64,000 nucleotides of DNA, from NCBI GenBank assembly GCA_002336895.1, contig DDFC01000005.1:6819-70818 (forward strand), in the 5' to 3' direction. Below the pieces are notes generated by a model. That model made no database searches. It was not told the origin of the DNA and saw nothing but the letters and a program-made list of their open reading frames with translations. The stretch is from Verrucomicrobiaceae bacterium UBA1938. GTDB lineage: Bacteria; Verrucomicrobiota; Verrucomicrobiia; Verrucomicrobiales; Verrucomicrobiaceae. Shown one piece after another: positions 7,578-15,108 of the stretch (position 1 is its first letter; each line of letters begins with the position of its first letter). The position numbers and the translations under genes are program-made.

Positions 7578-9038
7578 ATGGATCCTTTTCTCGAATACCA
7601 CCGCCAGCAGACACGCCGTCAGTTCTTTGGGCAGACCGGGCTGCGCATGGGCAGTGTCGCTCTCGCCAGTATGCTTGGCGAGCGCTTTGCTCAGGGGGCC
7701 TCCTCCCTGGTGCAGCCTTCGCTGAACGGGCTGCCACATTTCGCGCCAAAGGCCAAGCGCCTGATCTACCTGCACATGAATGGTGCCCCCTCCCAGCTCG
7801 ATCTCTGGGACCACAAGCCGCAGCTGCAGCAGCACTATGACAAAGACCTGCCGGACAGCGTGCGCAATGGCCAGCGCATCACCACCATGACCAGCGGGCA
7901 GGCGCGCTTTCCGGTGGCTCCTAGCATGTTTAAATTCACCCCGCATGGCCAGTGCGGGCGCTACGTGAGCGAGCTGCTGCCGCACACCGCCAAGATCGTG
8001 GACGAGATCGCGGTGATCAAAAGCGTGCATACCAGCGCCATCAATCACGATCCGGCCTGCACCTTTGTCATGACCGGCAGCGAGGTGCCTGGAAAGCCGA
8101 GCATCGGCTCCTGGCTCTCCTACGGTCTGGGCAGCGAGAGCAATGACCTGCCCTCCTTTGTGGTCTTCACGCCCAGCTTTCCGGCGGCCAGCCAGGCGCA
8201 GGCGCTCTTCACCCGCATGTGGAGCAGCGGCTTCCTGCCCACCAAGTACACCGGCGTGGCCCTGCGCGGCCAGGGTGATCCGGTGCTGTATGTGAAGAAT
8301 CCGCCCGGTGTGGACCCCAGTGACCGCCGCACGATGATGACGGCGCTGAATCAGCTCAATTCCATCAACCACGCCCGCATTGGCGACCCGGAGATCCAGA
8401 CGCGCATCGCGCAGTATGAGATGGCCTTTCGCATGCAGACCAGTGTGCCGGAGCTCACCGACCTGAGCAAGGAAAGCAAGGCCACGCTGGAGATGTACGG
8501 TCCGGATGTGAACCGCAGCGGCAGTTTCACCCACAGCGCCATCATGGCCCGCAGGCTGATCGAGCGCGGTACGCGTGTGGTGCAGATCCTGCATCGCGGC
8601 TGGGACCAGCACAACAACCTGCCCAAGCTACTGCGCGGTCAGGTGGAGGACAGCGAGCGTGCCTGCGCCGCCCTCATCATGGACCTGAAGCAGCGCGGCC
8701 TGCTGCAGGATACGCTGGTGGTCTGGGGGGGGGAATTTGGCCGCACCGTGTACTCCCAGGGCACGCTGACCAAGGAGAACTACGGCCGCGACCACCACCC
8801 GCGCTGCTTCACCATGTGGATGGCCGGTGGCGGTGTGAAAGGCGGAGTGGAATATGGCGAGACGGACGACTTCAGCTACAACATCGTGAAGGACCCCGTG
8901 CACATCAATGACCTGAATGCCACGATCCTCCACCTCATGGGAATCGATCACCGCAAATTCAGCTTCAAGTTCCAGGGACTGGATCAGCGCCTGACCGGCG
9001 TGGAAGAGCACCACCCGGTGAAGGCGGTGCTGGCGTGA
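7578..9038 (+). CDS. DUF1501 (sulfatase-like fold) protein with Tat leader
   Basis: A 486-residue protein of the DUF1501 family, which has an alkaline-phosphatase/sulfatase-like fold and is greatly expanded in Planctomycetes and Verrucomicrobia. The ATG at 7578 gives MDPFLEYHRQQTRRQFFG, a twin-arginine leader; the in-frame ATG at 7488 would put 30 odd residues before it. Family features seen are LIYLHMNGAPSQLDLWDHKP, the motif VTSAINHDPACTFVMTG (as VHTSAINHDP), GWDQHNNLP, VVWGGEFGRT and GRDHHPRCFTMWMAGGG near the C-terminus. DUF1501 genes usually sit beside a DUF1549/DUF1553 partner; this copy does not, unlike the one at 49831. Its function is unknown. Confidence 0.88.
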   Translation: MDPFLEYHRQQTRRQFFGQTGLRMGSVALASMLGERFAQGASSLVQPSLNGLPHFAPKAKRLIYLHMNGAPSQLDLWDHKPQLQQHYDKDLPDSVRNGQRITTMTSGQARFPVAPSMFKFTPHGQCGRYVSELLPHTAKIVDEIAVIKSVHTSAINHDPACTFVMTGSEVPGKPSIGSWLSYGLGSESNDLPSFVVFTPSFPAASQAQALFTRMWSSGFLPTKYTGVALRGQGDPVLYVKNPPGVDPSDRRTMMTALNQLNSINHARIGDPEIQTRIAQYEMAFRMQTSVPELTDLSKESKATLEMYGPDVNRSGSFTHSAIMARRLIERGTRVVQILHRGWDQHNNLPKLLRGQVEDSERACAALIMDLKQRGLLQDTLVVWGGEFGRTVYSQGTLTKENYGRDHHPRCFTMWMAGGGVKGGVEYGETDDFSYNIVKDPVHINDLNATILHLMGIDHRKFSFKFQGLDQRLTGVEEHHPVKAVLA

Positions 9039-9093
9039 AGTGGGGGTGCGACCTCGCCGTCGTCAGCACAAAAAACACAGCTTTTGCGCGCCA

Positions 9094-9147
9094 AAACAAA
9101 CCACCAAAACCCCCACAACCGGTTTCGGTGGTTTTGGTGGTTCATTT
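9094..9147. repeat. Palindromic repeat, copy 2 (inverted relative to copy 1)
   Basis: Arms 9094-9111 and 9130-9147 pair with two mismatches. Read on the minus strand the element is almost base-for-base the copy at 7429-7480, including the spacer with ACCGGT. It lies between two convergent genes (DUF1501 and the EEP-fold gene). Confidence 0.85.
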
Positions 9148-9192
9148 CGGCCGTGTGAGCGGCATTTTTTCTCCGCCGAGAGCTGGCAGAGG

Positions 9193-10203
9193 TCACGGCG
9201 TGGCGCGCACGATCTCTACCAGCACGGGGCAGTGGTCTGAGCCCAGCTCCGGGCCGAGGGTGCGCTTTTGGACGATGAGGCCGCGCTTGAGCAGCACGTG
9301 GTCGATGGGGATCATGGTGGGCAGGTGGCGGCCCCAGGTGGGCGGCCATACGGGGGCCATAGAGCGGAAGTCGAGCCCGCCTTTCTCGCGCAGCAGGCGC
9401 ATGCCCTCGCACCAGGGCGTGGCATTGAAGTCCCCTGCCACGATGACCTCGCTGGTCAGTCCCGCCACCAGCGCGGCGATGCCGCCGAGGTGCCCGCGCC
9501 ACTCCTCCGCACGCACGCCGCCTATCGGCGGCTCGGTGTGCAGGCCGATGAAGGTCAGGGGCGCGCCGAGATGATCCAGATTCAGCACCAGGACGGGCAG
9601 CCGCCAGATCGTGAAGCGGCGGACTTCGGAGCTCTTAAGCGGCAGGCGTGTGTAGCAGGCGATGCCAAAGAAGCCCTTGATCAGCTCCTCCACGCGGTGC
9701 GGGTACTTCCGCCTCAGCGGCTCCAGGCTCTGCTGCCAGGTGTCGTTCACTTCCTCCAGGCAGACGATGTCCGCATCGGCCTGCAGCACGTGGTTGATCA
9801 CGTCCTCGTGGCGGGTGTTGGTGGCCAGCACGTTGTAGATCATGAGGCGCAGCGGCTTGCCGGCGGGCGCAGCAGGGGCCTCCGCCGTCTGCTGCACGGC
9901 GTGGATGATCTGTACATTCCATAGCATGGAGACGAATGCCGCCACCACCAGCCAGGTGCGGCGGCGCAGCAGCGCATACAGCAGCACCACGGCGCAGGCC
10001 ACCCCATGCTGCAGCCGGAAGTGGGACATGAGATCGAGCAGCCAGTGGTGGCGGCCCAGACTGGCCAGCCAGGTGCAGGCCAGCGCAGAAACTGCCAGCG
10101 CCTCGCTCATCCCACGCCAGGAGACGAATCTCCTCGTAGGCACAGGGGCGGTGGGTTCGGCTGGCGGCGCGTCGTCAGTCATCGGGGAATTGGGTGGCAT
10201 CAT
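9193..10203 (-). CDS. Membrane-anchored endonuclease/exonuclease/phosphatase-family protein
   Basis: About 336 residues. The first 110 or so contain about three hydrophobic helices (WLLDLMSHF, VACAVVLLYALL, WLVVAAFVSMLW). A DNase-I-like phosphohydrolase domain follows with the usual metal and catalytic motifs: MIYNVLATN (Asn), VCLEEVND (Glu), VAGDFNATPW (Asp, Asn), PIDHVLL and GSDHCPVLVEI (final Asp-His). This layout matches the DUF-rich group of periplasmic EEP enzymes related to bacterial sphingomyelinases and phosphodiesterases, so a lipid or polyphosphate ester substrate is as likely as DNA. Several in-frame starts exist; ATG at 10203 or 10182 are both reasonable. It is divergent from fabG. 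Confidence 0.83.
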   Translation of the reverse strand: MMPPNSPMTDDAPPAEPTAPVPTRRFVSWRGMSEALAVSALACTWLASLGRHHWLLDLMSHFRLQHGVACAVVLLYALLRRRTWLVVAAFVSMLWNVQIIHAVQQTAEAPAAPAGKPLRLMIYNVLATNTRHEDVINHVLQADADIVCLEEVNDTWQQSLEPLRRKYPHRVEELIKGFFGIACYTRLPLKSSEVRRFTIWRLPVLVLNLDHLGAPLTFIGLHTEPPIGGVRAEEWRGHLGGIAALVAGLTSEVIVAGDFNATPWCEGMRLLREKGGLDFRSMAPVWPPTWGRHLPTMIPIDHVLLKRGLIVQKRTLGPELGSDHCPVLVEIVRATP

Positions 10204-10268
10204 GGCGCTTTCCGGGGCTGATGCACCTTCTTCTTGCACGGTGGGGCATGCCGTTCATGGATGATGGC

Positions 10269-11015
10269 ATGGGTAAACTTCAAGACCAGATCGCAGTCGT
10301 CACCGGTGCCGGACGTGGCATCGGCAAAGCCATCGCCGAAACCTTCGCCGCCGAGGGGGCCAAAGTGGCCGTCGTCAGCCGCACGCTGGCCAATGCGCAG
10401 AGCGCCGCAGACGCCATCAATGCCAAATTCCCCGACGCCGCCAAGGCCTACGCCCTGGACGTGGCGGACGGCAATGCCTGCGCCGAAGTGGGCAAGCAGA
10501 TCCTGACCGACTACGACCACGTGGACATCCTGGTGAACAACGCCGGTGTGACCAAGGACGGCCTGCTGCTGCGCATGAGCGAGGCAGACTGGGACGCTGT
10601 GCTGGACACCAATCTGAAGGGTGCCTTCAACATGGTGAAGGCCTTTCAGCGCAGCATCCTCAAGCAGAAGGGGGCACGCATCATCAATATCAGCTCCGTC
10701 ATCGGCCTCATCGGCAATGCAGGCCAGGCCAATTACGCCGCCAGCAAGGCCGGCCTCATCGGCTTCACCAAATCTCTGGCACGCGAGTTCGCGGGCCGTG
10801 GCGTCACCGCCAACTGCATCTGCCCCGGCTTCATCGCCACGGACATGACGCACGTGCTCAATGACACGGTGAAGGCTGAGATCCTCAAAAAGATCCCGCT
10901 GGGCGACCTGGGCAGCGCCGACGACATCTCCGCCGCCGCCCTCTACCTCGCCAGCCCAGCCGCCCGTTACGTCACCGGCCAGGTGCTGACGGTGGACGGT
11001 GGCATGGTGATGTAA
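10269..11015 (+). CDS. fabG: 3-oxoacyl-[acyl-carrier-protein] reductase FabG
   Basis: A 248-residue short-chain dehydrogenase with every FabG hallmark: cofactor loop TGAGRGIG (residues 12-19), NNAGVTKDGLLLRM, catalytic Ser in NISSVIG, YAASKAG with Tyr and Lys, and the C-terminal GQVLTVDGGMVM. It reduces 3-oxoacyl-ACP with NADPH in fatty-acid elongation. The start ATG at 10269 (MGKLQDQIAVV) gives the standard length; an upstream in-frame ATG at 10257 adds four residues. It is not beside other fab genes, so it may be one of several FabG copies in the genome, but the sequence is close to the housekeeping type. Confidence 0.92.
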   Translation: MGKLQDQIAVVTGAGRGIGKAIAETFAAEGAKVAVVSRTLANAQSAADAINAKFPDAAKAYALDVADGNACAEVGKQILTDYDHVDILVNNAGVTKDGLLLRMSEADWDAVLDTNLKGAFNMVKAFQRSILKQKGARIINISSVIGLIGNAGQANYAASKAGLIGFTKSLAREFAGRGVTANCICPGFIATDMTHVLNDTVKAEILKKIPLGDLGSADDISAAALYLASPAARYVTGQVLTVDGGMVM

Positions 11016-11030
11016 ATGGGGGAAGCTGAT

Positions 11031-11042
11031 CCTAGGCCTAGG
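11031..11042. repeat. Short perfect palindrome downstream of fabG
   Basis: CCTAGGCCTAGG is a 12-bp perfect palindrome built of two CCTAGG units, followed by GGAGCTAGG. It is in the 103-bp gap between the convergent fabG and a small membrane-protein gene. It has no spacer for a stable hairpin, and its role is unknown. Confidence 0.4.
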
Positions 11043-11118
11043 CGGAGCTAGGTATCATATCCTTCCCGCCCGGGCCAGATCTGCTAATCCTCTCTGGGAC
11101 CCAATCAGGACGAGCCCC

Positions 11119-11346
11119 TCAAGCCTTTGCGGCAAACAGCTGCACCGTGCCAGTGGCATGCAGTACGCACATGACACCCGCGCCTGTGGTGATCAGGGCG
11201 ATGATCAGCGTGGTGAGACGGTGCTTCCGGATCCAGGCCTCCGAGTACTCCAGGTCCAGCGGATGCACCACCAACCAGCCTTTGAGCAGGCAGAAATTGA
11301 AAAGCCCGATGGCAAAAGAGATGAAGGCAACCAGCCAGCCGATCAT
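11119..11346 (-). CDS. Small two-helix membrane protein
   Basis: A 75-residue protein starting MIGWLVAFISFAIGLFNFCL, with a second hydrophobic helix near residues 45-65 (LTTLIIALITTGAGVMCVL). The two helices are joined by a charged loop (EYSEAWIRKHR). I do not recognise a family. It is likely real because start, helices and codon usage look normal and no other frame competes strongly. It lies downstream of the sulfatase on the same strand, about 90 bp away, so it could be co-transcribed. Confidence 0.6.
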   Translation of the reverse strand: MIGWLVAFISFAIGLFNFCLLKGWLVVHPLDLEYSEAWIRKHRLTTLIIALITTGAGVMCVLHATGTVQLFAAKA

Positions 11347-11437
11347 AAAACGTGGGTGTTGTGTCTTGGGGGTGGGGAACCCCTCTGCCTAACGCCGCTG
11401 GAAGCAGAAATCAAGACGCATGCGCGGGTGGGGCTCC

Positions 11438-12730
11438 TCACGGCTTCCACCATGCATCCAGCTTGGCGCTGAGCGCCTTCACTTTGTCTGCATTCTCCGC
11501 CGCCAGATTCTTCTCTTCCTGCGGGTCGGCCTTCAATTCATAGAGTTCCACCACATCCTGGGGCTGGTTGGCGGCATGGGGGACGATGAGTTTGTCGTGT
11601 CCATCGACAATCCAGCGCCATTTCAGGCTGGTCGCGGGCACGTTTAGGTCCACAAAGTTGTGGGTGAAGCACTCGCCGTAAAGTGTCTTGCGCGCGCTGA
11701 CGGCGGCGGCATCCAGCAGGTCGATGCCAGGAAATGTCTTCGCTGGGGCGATGCCCGTGGCCTTGAGCAGCGTGGGCACGAGGTCGATGGACTGCGCCAG
11801 CTCTTCGCTCATCTTGGGCTGTACATGCCCGGGCCAGCGCACCATGATGGGCGTGCGCAGGCCTCCGTCGTACTGGCTTTGCTTTGACTTGTCCGCATAG
11901 CGGCCGGTCTTCGGGTTGGTGATCCAGCCGTTGTCGCTGAGATAGACGAAGATGGTGTTCTCCTTCATCCCGTTGTCGTCGATGTGCTTGATCAGCTCGC
12001 CGCAGGTTTCGTCAAACCATTCCACCATGGCCCAGTATTTCGCCACGTGTGCGCTTGGCGTCTTGTCCTTGTACTTGTCAAAGAGGCGTTGCGGTGGCGT
12101 GTGGGGATCGTGCGGCATCATGGGCGCATACCACACAAAGAAGGGCTTTTTCTCCTGCCGTGCCGTGGCGATGAATTCATAGATGGGCTGCATGGTCTTG
12201 CGGCCGATGTCCAGGCCCGCGTCGCCATGGCGGCCGCCGTGCGTCATGCCGTGGGTGAAGCCGCCGCGCTCGTAGCTCTTTTGCCACCACTTGCCGGTCT
12301 GCAGGCTCAGATAACCCTTCTGCTTCAGCATGGTGGGCAGCGTGCCGGCTTCTTCGAGGTGCCTGCTCACCACCTCGCGTCCTGCCTCAAACTGCGGGCT
12401 GCTTTGAAACTCGCGCGGCTTCATGCCGGCGGGAATGGGCGGATCATTGCTCGTCACCTTGTGCTGGTGCGGAAACAACCCGGTGATCAGCGAAGCAAGG
12501 CTGGGGCAGCACAGGCTGCAAGGCACATACCCGCGGGTGAAGGTGAGGCTCTCCTTTGCCAGCCGGTCCAGATTTGGTGTCTGAATGACCTCGTTTCCCA
12601 TGAAGCCGTAGTCGCTATACAGATGGTCGTCCGAGATGATCATGACGATGTTTGGCGGCGGCGCATCGGCGGCCACGAGAAAGCAGGGCAGGGCAAGCAG
12701 CGAAAGAAAAAGACGGCGTATCATGAGCAT
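11438..12730 (-). CDS. Secreted sulfatase-family protein with an altered CxPxR motif
   Basis: About 430 residues with a Sec leader (MIRRLFLSLLALPCFLVAADA), then the sulfatase core: the metal-binding NIVMIISDDH, TPNLDRLA, GKWW, PFFVWYAPMMPHDPH and the late DNGW motif. The formylglycine site reads CCPSLASLITG, with Leu where the family signature C-x-P-x-R has Arg (codon at 12497-12499). The enzyme would hydrolyse sulfate esters, probably of polysaccharides, if matured; loss of the Arg makes maturation by the usual formylglycine machinery uncertain. Start choice among ATGs at 12754, 12730 and 12724 is open. It is divergent from the small-membrane-protein/radical SAM cassette. Confidence 0.88.
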   Translation of the reverse strand: MLMIRRLFLSLLALPCFLVAADAPPPNIVMIISDDHLYSDYGFMGNEVIQTPNLDRLAKESLTFTRGYVPCSLCCPSLASLITGLFPHQHKVTSNDPPIPAGMKPREFQSSPQFEAGREVVSRHLEEAGTLPTMLKQKGYLSLQTGKWWQKSYERGGFTHGMTHGGRHGDAGLDIGRKTMQPIYEFIATARQEKKPFFVWYAPMMPHDPHTPPQRLFDKYKDKTPSAHVAKYWAMVEWFDETCGELIKHIDDNGMKENTIFVYLSDNGWITNPKTGRYADKSKQSQYDGGLRTPIMVRWPGHVQPKMSEELAQSIDLVPTLLKATGIAPAKTFPGIDLLDAAAVSARKTLYGECFTHNFVDLNVPATSLKWRWIVDGHDKLIVPHAANQPQDVVELYELKADPQEEKNLAAENADKVKALSAKLDAWWKP

Positions 12731-12802
12731 GGTTGGGCGCATGAGAACGAACATGACTCAAGGCATCTTGCCAGGAGTGTTGGCAGGTGATTGAATGAAG
12801 TG

Positions 12803-13102
12803 ATGGACGAAAATATGATTCCTCAGCCAAACCCGCCCGATGATAGTCGCTGGTGGAAGATATGGCTGGCCACCACCCTGATTCTCCCTGGCGTGGTCGG
12901 TGCAGTGGGTTCTCGATGCGGGGAGGTTGGTCTTTTCTTTATCTTCGCACTTGGCCTGGCGAACCTGATGGTGCACGAGCTGGCTTGCAAAAAACTGGCT
13001 CCGCCCAAGAGCTGGCTTTACTTCTTTTTGATGTTTGGTGGCGGGTTTTTGATTCTATCATCTTTTTATTCCGGCTGCCTGGTGGGCAGGCCACAACGTT
13101 GA
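12803..13102 (+). CDS. Small proline-leader membrane protein, tandem paralogue 1 of 3
   Basis: A 99-residue protein from ATG 12803 (MDENMIPQPNPPDD); an in-frame TTG at 12791 is possible. Layout: a short proline-containing polar N-terminus, then WWKIWLATTLILPGVVG (helix 1), a middle helix (LFFIFALGLANLMVHEL) and a third (YFFLMFGGGFLILSSFYSGC) ending in a conserved Gly-Cys. The next two genes have the same plan, so these are tandem duplicates. It lies at the 5' end of a cassette that continues through a radical SAM gene and an Lgt-like gene. I recognise no family and can assign no function. Confidence 0.7.
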   Translation: MDENMIPQPNPPDDSRWWKIWLATTLILPGVVGAVGSRCGEVGLFFIFALGLANLMVHELACKKLAPPKSWLYFFLMFGGGFLILSSFYSGCLVGRPQR

Positions 13103-13105
13103 GCT

Positions 13106-13417
13106 ATGACTGAAGAATCTGCACCACCTCCTCCTCCGGCAAAGCCCGTGCCCCCTGAGGCCGGGCGCCTGTGGGTGGCATGGCTGCTCTCCACAATGGT
13201 CTTGCCATCAGTGGCGGGGACTCTTCTGGCAGTTGGCGCGGTTTACGCTCAGGTTTGCGTGGTAGTGCTGGTATGCGCCAGCTTGGGACTGCATCTTGGG
13301 GCATGTATCCGGCTGGCTCCGGAGCTTGCCTGTTTGTCCTTTTTTCTGGCAGTCGGCGGCTGGGTGCTCATGGCGGCGTCATTTTTTGCTGGCTGCGTGC
13401 TTATGGCGATACGCTAA
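13106..13417 (+). CDS. Small proline-leader membrane protein, tandem paralogue 2 of 3
   Basis: A 103-residue protein starting three bases after the stop of the first paralogue. It has a proline-rich head (ESAPPPPPAKPVPPE), then LWVAWLLSTMVLPSVAG, a middle helix (VCVVVLVCASLGLHLGACI) and a last helix (FFLAVGGWVLMAASFFAGC). Shared marks with its neighbours are W-x-AWLL-T-x-x-x-P, GG near the start of helix 3 and the F-x-GC end. The spacing implies one transcript. The proline stretch could be a binding tail for a partner, but this is inference. Confidence 0.75.
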   Translation: MTEESAPPPPPAKPVPPEAGRLWVAWLLSTMVLPSVAGTLLAVGAVYAQVCVVVLVCASLGLHLGACIRLAPELACLSFFLAVGGWVLMAASFFAGCVLMAIR

Positions 13418-13426
13418 ACTCAGGTC

Positions 13427-13765
13427 ATGTCCGACGCCCCTCCGCCTCCACTCCCGCCACCATCGCCGCCTGCCCCACCACCCGCTGGAGGTGGCTGGTG
13501 GTTTGCGTGGCTCCTTGCCACGGTGATCATGCCTGGGATGGCGATACCTGTAGTGGATCGCTTGCCCAATGCCAACTACAGCGTGGCATTATGCTGGGCG
13601 GGTGCGGCGGCCATTCTGATCCTGCACATCGTCGCTTCCGTCAAACTGGGCCGGAACCGCTCGGGCTGCATGGCCGTGGCGCTGACCTTCGGCGGCTGGG
13701 CGTTGATGCTGGCCTCCCTCTTTGTCGGTTGTGTGTCGATCATGAACAACATGAGCCACCGATGA
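13427..13765 (+). CDS. Small proline-leader membrane protein, tandem paralogue 3 of 3
   Basis: A 112-residue protein with the longest proline tract of the three (PPPPLPPPSPPAPPPAGGG), then WWFAWLLATVIMPGMA, a middle helix (ALCWAGAAAILILHIVASV) and a last helix (LTFGGWALMLASLFVGC). Its stop overlaps the ATGATG start of the radical SAM gene (13762-13765), so the two are probably translationally coupled. That ties at least this copy to the radical SAM/Lgt-like pair. No known family was recognised. Confidence 0.78.
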   Translation: MSDAPPPPLPPPSPPAPPPAGGGWWFAWLLATVIMPGMAIPVVDRLPNANYSVALCWAGAAAILILHIVASVKLGRNRSGCMAVALTFGGWALMLASLFVGCVSIMNNMSHR

Positions 13766-15108
13766 TGACCACGACGCTGCTGAAACGCACCACCTCACGC
13801 TGTCCGAAATGCCACAAGCCCTGCCCGGCCACGGTGGAGCAGCAGAATGGGAAGGTGTATATGAAGCGCCGCTGCATCGCGCATGGGGAGTTCAGCGCAT
13901 GCATTGCCAGTGATGCGCGCTTCTACTGGCTGGCGCAGGGCAAGGAGGAAAACCGCTGCTGCTCCGGTGGTGCCTGCTGCACGGCAGAAGGCAAGACGGC
14001 TGGCACGCTGGGCCGCAATGCGGAAGGGCGCGGCACCAATCCCATCGAAACGCTCTCCACCTGCCTGGCGCTGATCGAGATCGTCAACTCCTGCAATCTT
14101 GCGTGCCCCACCTGCTACGCAGATTCGCCCGTGGGCATTGGTTCCAAGGTGGACGCCATCCCGGTGGCTGACATCCAGGCGCGAGTGGACGGAGTGATCG
14201 CACGTAAAGGCAAGATCGAGATCCTGCAGCTCTCCGGCGGAGAACCCACGCTGCACCCACAGCTCAGCGAACTCTGCCGCTGGGCCAAGGCGCATGAGAA
14301 GATCGACTTCCTGCTCATCAACTCCAACGGCCTGCGCTTTGCCAAAGACCCAGCGCTGTGCCGGGAACTGGGGGAGATCTTCCACAACGGTGGCCTGCAG
14401 GTGTATCTGCAGTTTGATGGATTGCAGGAAGAAGGGCACAAGGCGCTGCGCGGCGCCGACCTGCGCGAGGTGAAGCAGCAGGCGCTGGCGAATCTCGCCT
14501 CCGCAAACATCCCCGTGACGCTGGCCATGACCGTGACGCATGAAAACCTGCCGCACCTCTGGCAGACGATCCGCTTTGGCCTGGAGGATGCCAACATCCA
14601 CGGCATCACCTTCCAGCCGGAGTTTCTCAGCGGGCGCAATCAGGCTCCCTCGCCAAAGCAGCGGCTGAACACGGCGGATATCCTCATGGCGGCGGTGGAG
14701 CAGTCGCAGGGGCAGCTCCGCTTCGAGGATTTTACGCCGCTTCCGTGCGGAGACCCCAACTGCGCCACCATCGGCTACCTCATTCGCCGAGAGGGGCAGG
14801 TGTGGCACGTGAGCGACTTCCTCGACTTCAGCAAGCTGCAGGGCTTTCTGCAGGACAAGATCCACTACACGCTTGCCGATCTGGCGCAGTGCGGCTGTGA
14901 AAACGAACCGCTCGGCGAACTGCTGAAGACCATGGAAAAGACGCGCAGCATGGCCTTCCGCCTGATGGTTAAGCCCTTTATGGATGCATGGACCTGGGAT
15001 GAAGACCGCATCGACCGCTGCTGCACGCATGTGATCCGGCCGGATGGCAAGCTGGACTCCTTCTGCCGCTACTACTCCGGCTTTGCCGACACCCGCCACG
15101 TCCTGTGA
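13762..15108 (+). CDS. Cysteine-rich radical SAM protein of the tetraether-synthase (Tes/MJ0619) type
   Basis: A 448-residue radical SAM enzyme. I chose the ATG at 13762, which overlaps the preceding stop. Residues 14-41 form a zinc/rubredoxin-like knot (CPKC, then C38-x-x-H-G), followed by a Cys-rich run (C66, C67, C72, C73). The radical SAM cluster site is CNLACPTCY (C111, C115, C118), with SGGEPT at 158-163. Further cysteines sit at 329 and 334 (PLPCGDPNC), 377 and 379, 420-421 and 435, enough for auxiliary Fe-S clusters. This N-terminal knot plus PCxxPxC pattern is that of the MJ0619 group, whose archaeal members couple lipid tails. The next gene, an Lgt-like membrane protein, overlaps by 4 bases. 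Lipid coupling here is a prediction. Confidence 0.8.
   Translation: MMTTTLLKRTTSRCPKCHKPCPATVEQQNGKVYMKRRCIAHGEFSACIASDARFYWLAQGKEENRCCSGGACCTAEGKTAGTLGRNAEGRGTNPIETLSTCLALIEIVNSCNLACPTCYADSPVGIGSKVDAIPVADIQARVDGVIARKGKIEILQLSGGEPTLHPQLSELCRWAKAHEKIDFLLINSNGLRFAKDPALCRELGEIFHNGGLQVYLQFDGLQEEGHKALRGADLREVKQQALANLASANIPVTLAMTVTHENLPHLWQTIRFGLEDANIHGITFQPEFLSGRNQAPSPKQRLNTADILMAAVEQSQGQLRFEDFTPLPCGDPNCATIGYLIRREGQVWHVSDFLDFSKLQGFLQDKIHYTLADLAQCGCENEPLGELLKTMEKTRSMAFRLMVKPFMDAWTWDEDRIDRCCTHVIRPDGKLDSFCRYYSGFADTRHVL

Noticed and set aside
13171..13761. A longer version of the radical SAM protein starting 197 codons upstream
   Set aside because: That stretch is out of frame with two real membrane-protein genes, and the family-typical start (knot CPKC close to the N-terminus) is at 13762, which overlaps the previous stop.
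13762..15108. Radical SAM protein as an anaerobic sulfatase maturase for the nearby sulfatase
   Set aside because: The sulfatase is divergent and separate. The N-terminal CPKC knot and PCGDPNC pattern fit the MJ0619 group better than maturases, and the gene is coupled to an Lgt-like gene.
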